Source of the DNA: Actinomycetes bacterium
GTDB lineage: Bacteria > Actinomycetota > CADDZG01 > JAHWKV01
Direction of reading: 5' to 3'
Length of the DNA stretch: 7,233 nt
NCBI GenBank assembly: GCA_029263035.1
Contig: JAJCYF010000026.1
Location: forward strand, 1-7,233
The notes below the pieces were generated by a model. That model was not told where the DNA came from, did not search any database, and saw nothing but the letters and a program-made list of their open reading frames with translations. How positions within the stretch are numbered: position 1 is the stretch's first letter; each line of letters begins with the position of its first letter. This document shows positions 5,884-7,233 of the stretch, piece by piece. Position numbers and translations under genes: made by a program.

Positions 5884-6703
5884 TGGTGAGCGGGGCGAAG
5901 ACTGCGGTCAACCCCACTGCCACTGCCAGCACCACCAGGATGTCGCTTCCTTCGGCGTTGCCGTGCATGAGGCCCCGGCTGGCCGACGACAGGATGGAGA
6001 TCGGGTTGACGTGTACAAACGCCTCCAGCCAGCCGGGCAGCGTCGAGGGATCTACGAAGACGTTCGAGATGAAGGTGAGCGGGAAGATGCCCATGAACCC
6101 GGCGTTGAGCACCGCGCTCGGGGTCCGAAGGAGAAGTCCCAGCGTGGTGAAGACCCAGGAGAGCGCGAAGGAGAAGGTGACCACCAGAGCCAGCGCCGCC
6201 GCCATCCCGCCCAGGCCGGCGTCGGGGCGAAAGCCCAGTACCAGGCCGACGATGGAGATCACCAGGCCGGCCAGCACGTAGCGGACGCTGTCGCCCAACA
6301 GGGCCCCCACCAGGGGAGCCGGCCGCCAGATGGGCAGCGAGCGGAAGCGGTCTCCGACACCCTTGGTCACATCGGTGTTGAGGGCCACCCCGGAGTAGAC
6401 CGTGGTGAACAGCACGGACATCACCAGGATCCCGGGCAGGATGTAGTCCAGGTACTCGGCGGTCGATCCGGCCACCGCGCCGCCGAACAGGTAGGTGAAC
6501 ATCAGCACGAACATCACCGGGGTGATGGTGACGTCCATCAGCTGCTCGGGGACGTGCTTGATCTTGAGCATCCCCCGCCAGCCGAAGGTCAGCGCGGCGG
6601 AAAGGGAGGTGGCTCTCGCCGGGCGGACCGTGGAGGAGATGGCCTTGCGGACTGCCGCCTCATCGGTGGTCCCGGCGTCGGCCCTATCGGTCTCGACGGC
6701 CAT
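5861..6703 (-). CDS. DrrB-type ABC-2 exporter permease (daunorubicin resistance family)
   Basis: Membrane subunit of 280 residues. The pattern LMFTYLFGGAV (67-77), YILPGILVMSV (87-97) and KGVGDRFRSLPIWRPAPLVG (114-133) is that of DrrB, the permease of the anthracycline exporter DrrAB; the last stretch is the cytoplasmic loop thought to contact the ATPase. Six hydrophobic segments lie near 58-78, 88-108, 139-158, 167-192, 198-217 and 253-273. About 40 hydrophilic residues precede the first span, as in DrrB. The ATG overlaps the stop of the ATPase gene by one base (TGATG), and GGAG lies 7 nt upstream. Members of this family export many hydrophobic drugs and lipids, so anthracycline transport should not be assumed. 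It converges on the TetR operon and is unrelated in detail to the other two permeases. Confidence 0.93.
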   Translation of the reverse strand: MAVETDRADAGTTDEAAVRKAISSTVRPARATSLSAALTFGWRGMLKIKHVPEQLMDVTITPVMFVLMFTYLFGGAVAGSTAEYLDYILPGILVMSVLFTTVYSGVALNTDVTKGVGDRFRSLPIWRPAPLVGALLGDSVRYVLAGLVISIVGLVLGFRPDAGLGGMAAALALVVTFSFALSWVFTTLGLLLRTPSAVLNAGFMGIFPLTFISNVFVDPSTLPGWLEAFVHVNPISILSSASRGLMHGNAEGSDILVVLAVAVGLTAVFAPLTTRLYRKG

Positions 6704-7233
6704 CAGGCGGCTCCGGCGGGGGCGGCTTCGGGTTCCGCCGGGTGACCGGTCAGGGCCAGGAACACCTCATCCAGGCTCGGCTGGCCGAGCGAGAAGTCGG
6801 CGACCTCAATCCCGGAGCGGGAGACGCCGGCGATGGCGGCGGACGCCCGGTGGGCATCCGAGCAGGCAACCGTCAGGGACGCGGGGTCGGCCTGCAGGGT
6901 GACCGGACCGAGCAGCCGGGTCAGCAGCTCGGCGGCCTCCGGGCGCTGTTCGGGCTTGAACAGCCGGACCTGCAGAGTCCCGGCGCCGACCGACGACTTG
7001 AGCTGGGCCGGGGTGCCCTCGGCGATGACCCGTCCGTGGTCCACGACCGCTATGCCGCCGGCCAGCTGGTCCGCCTCCTCCAGGTACTGGGTGCACAGCA
7101 GGATGGTGGTTCCCCCGGCTACCAGGGCCCGGATGATCTCCCAGACCTGGTTGCGGGAGCGGGGATCCAGGCCGGTGGTCGGTTCGTCCAGGAACATCAG
7201 CTCCGGGGTCACGACCACGCTGGCGGCGATGTC
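6703..7233 (-). CDS. DrrA-type ABC exporter ATP-binding protein (5' part outside window)
   Basis: C-terminal 176 residues of an ATPase of the DrrA family; the Walker A and most of the signature region lie beyond the right edge. In the fragment: DIAAS (1-5, the end of the signature-region helix), Walker B ELMFLDEP (11-18), D-loop GLD (21-23), and CTQYLEEAD (47-55), in which Gln 49 replaces the usual H-loop His, a known trait of DrrA proteins. LDEVFLALTGH near the C-terminus (154-164) is the conserved C-terminal motif of the family. Complete family members have about 310-330 residues, so a little under half is missing. The frame continues open to position 7233; GTG codons near 7218 lie inside a conserved region and are not the start. 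The gene overlaps the permease start by one base. Confidence 0.94.
   Translation of the reverse strand, partial: DIAASVVVTPELMFLDEPTTGLDPRSRNQVWEIIRALVAGGTTILLCTQYLEEADQLAGGIAVVDHGRVIAEGTPAQLKSSVGAGTLQVRLFKPEQRPEAAELLTRLLGPVTLQADPASLTVACSDAHRASAAIAGVSRSGIEVADFSLGQPSLDEVFLALTGHPAEPEAAPAGAA

Noticed and set aside
5963..6745. Open 260-codon reading frame on the plus strand
   Set aside because: It is antisense to the DrrB-type permease; its product is low-complexity, rich in Gly, His, Gln and Arg, with no recognisable domain.
6703..7218. GTG at 7218 as the start of the DrrA-type ATPase
   Set aside because: The frame stays open to the window edge, and the residues there (DIAASVVV before the Walker B motif) are internal family sequence, so the gene is cut by the edge.

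Overview
The window is dense, high-GC DNA with short intergenic gaps, overlapping stop/start codons and strong GC bias at third codon positions. Together with the gene families present this points to an actinobacterium, possibly an uncultured soil or freshwater lineage; this is inference, as no marker gene is present. All of the sequence is accounted for by eight protein genes, two of them cut by the window edges. No RNA genes, insertion sequences, CRISPR arrays or phage genes were seen.

Layout. (1) Positions 1-1962, minus strand: a two-gene ABC-2 exporter operon, an ATPase (1066-1962) translationally coupled to a long duplicated permease (1-1069, cut at the left edge). (2) 1963-2080: a 118-bp divergent intergenic region with a 12-bp palindrome. 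(3) 2081-5825, plus strand: five co-directional genes, namely an HTH_42/AlkZ-like protein carrying the QxQ motif of interstrand-crosslink DNA glycosylases, a TetR-type regulator, a second ABC-2 ATPase, a half-size ABC-2 permease and a 64-residue glycine-zipper membrane protein. (4) 5854-5883: a hairpin between convergent operons. (5) 5861-7233, minus strand: a third exporter of the DrrAB (daunorubicin resistance) type, permease complete and ATPase cut at the right edge.

How the genes may work together (inference). Three distinct drug-type exporters surround a probable DNA-crosslink repair glycosylase and a one-component repressor, which looks like a combined efflux-plus-repair resistance locus. 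The TetR protein probably controls its own operon through an inverted repeat that overlaps its start codon, and may respond to the compound exported. No biosynthetic genes are visible in the window, so self-resistance of a producer and resistance to foreign genotoxins cannot be told apart here.

The most notable reading-level observations are: the AlkZ-like gene has no ATG, GTG or TTG that preserves its conserved N-terminus, and seems to start at an ATT behind a strong ribosome binding site; the TetR gene and the first ATPase gene both look leaderless; and an unassigned double glycine-zipper mini-protein closes the plus-strand operon.
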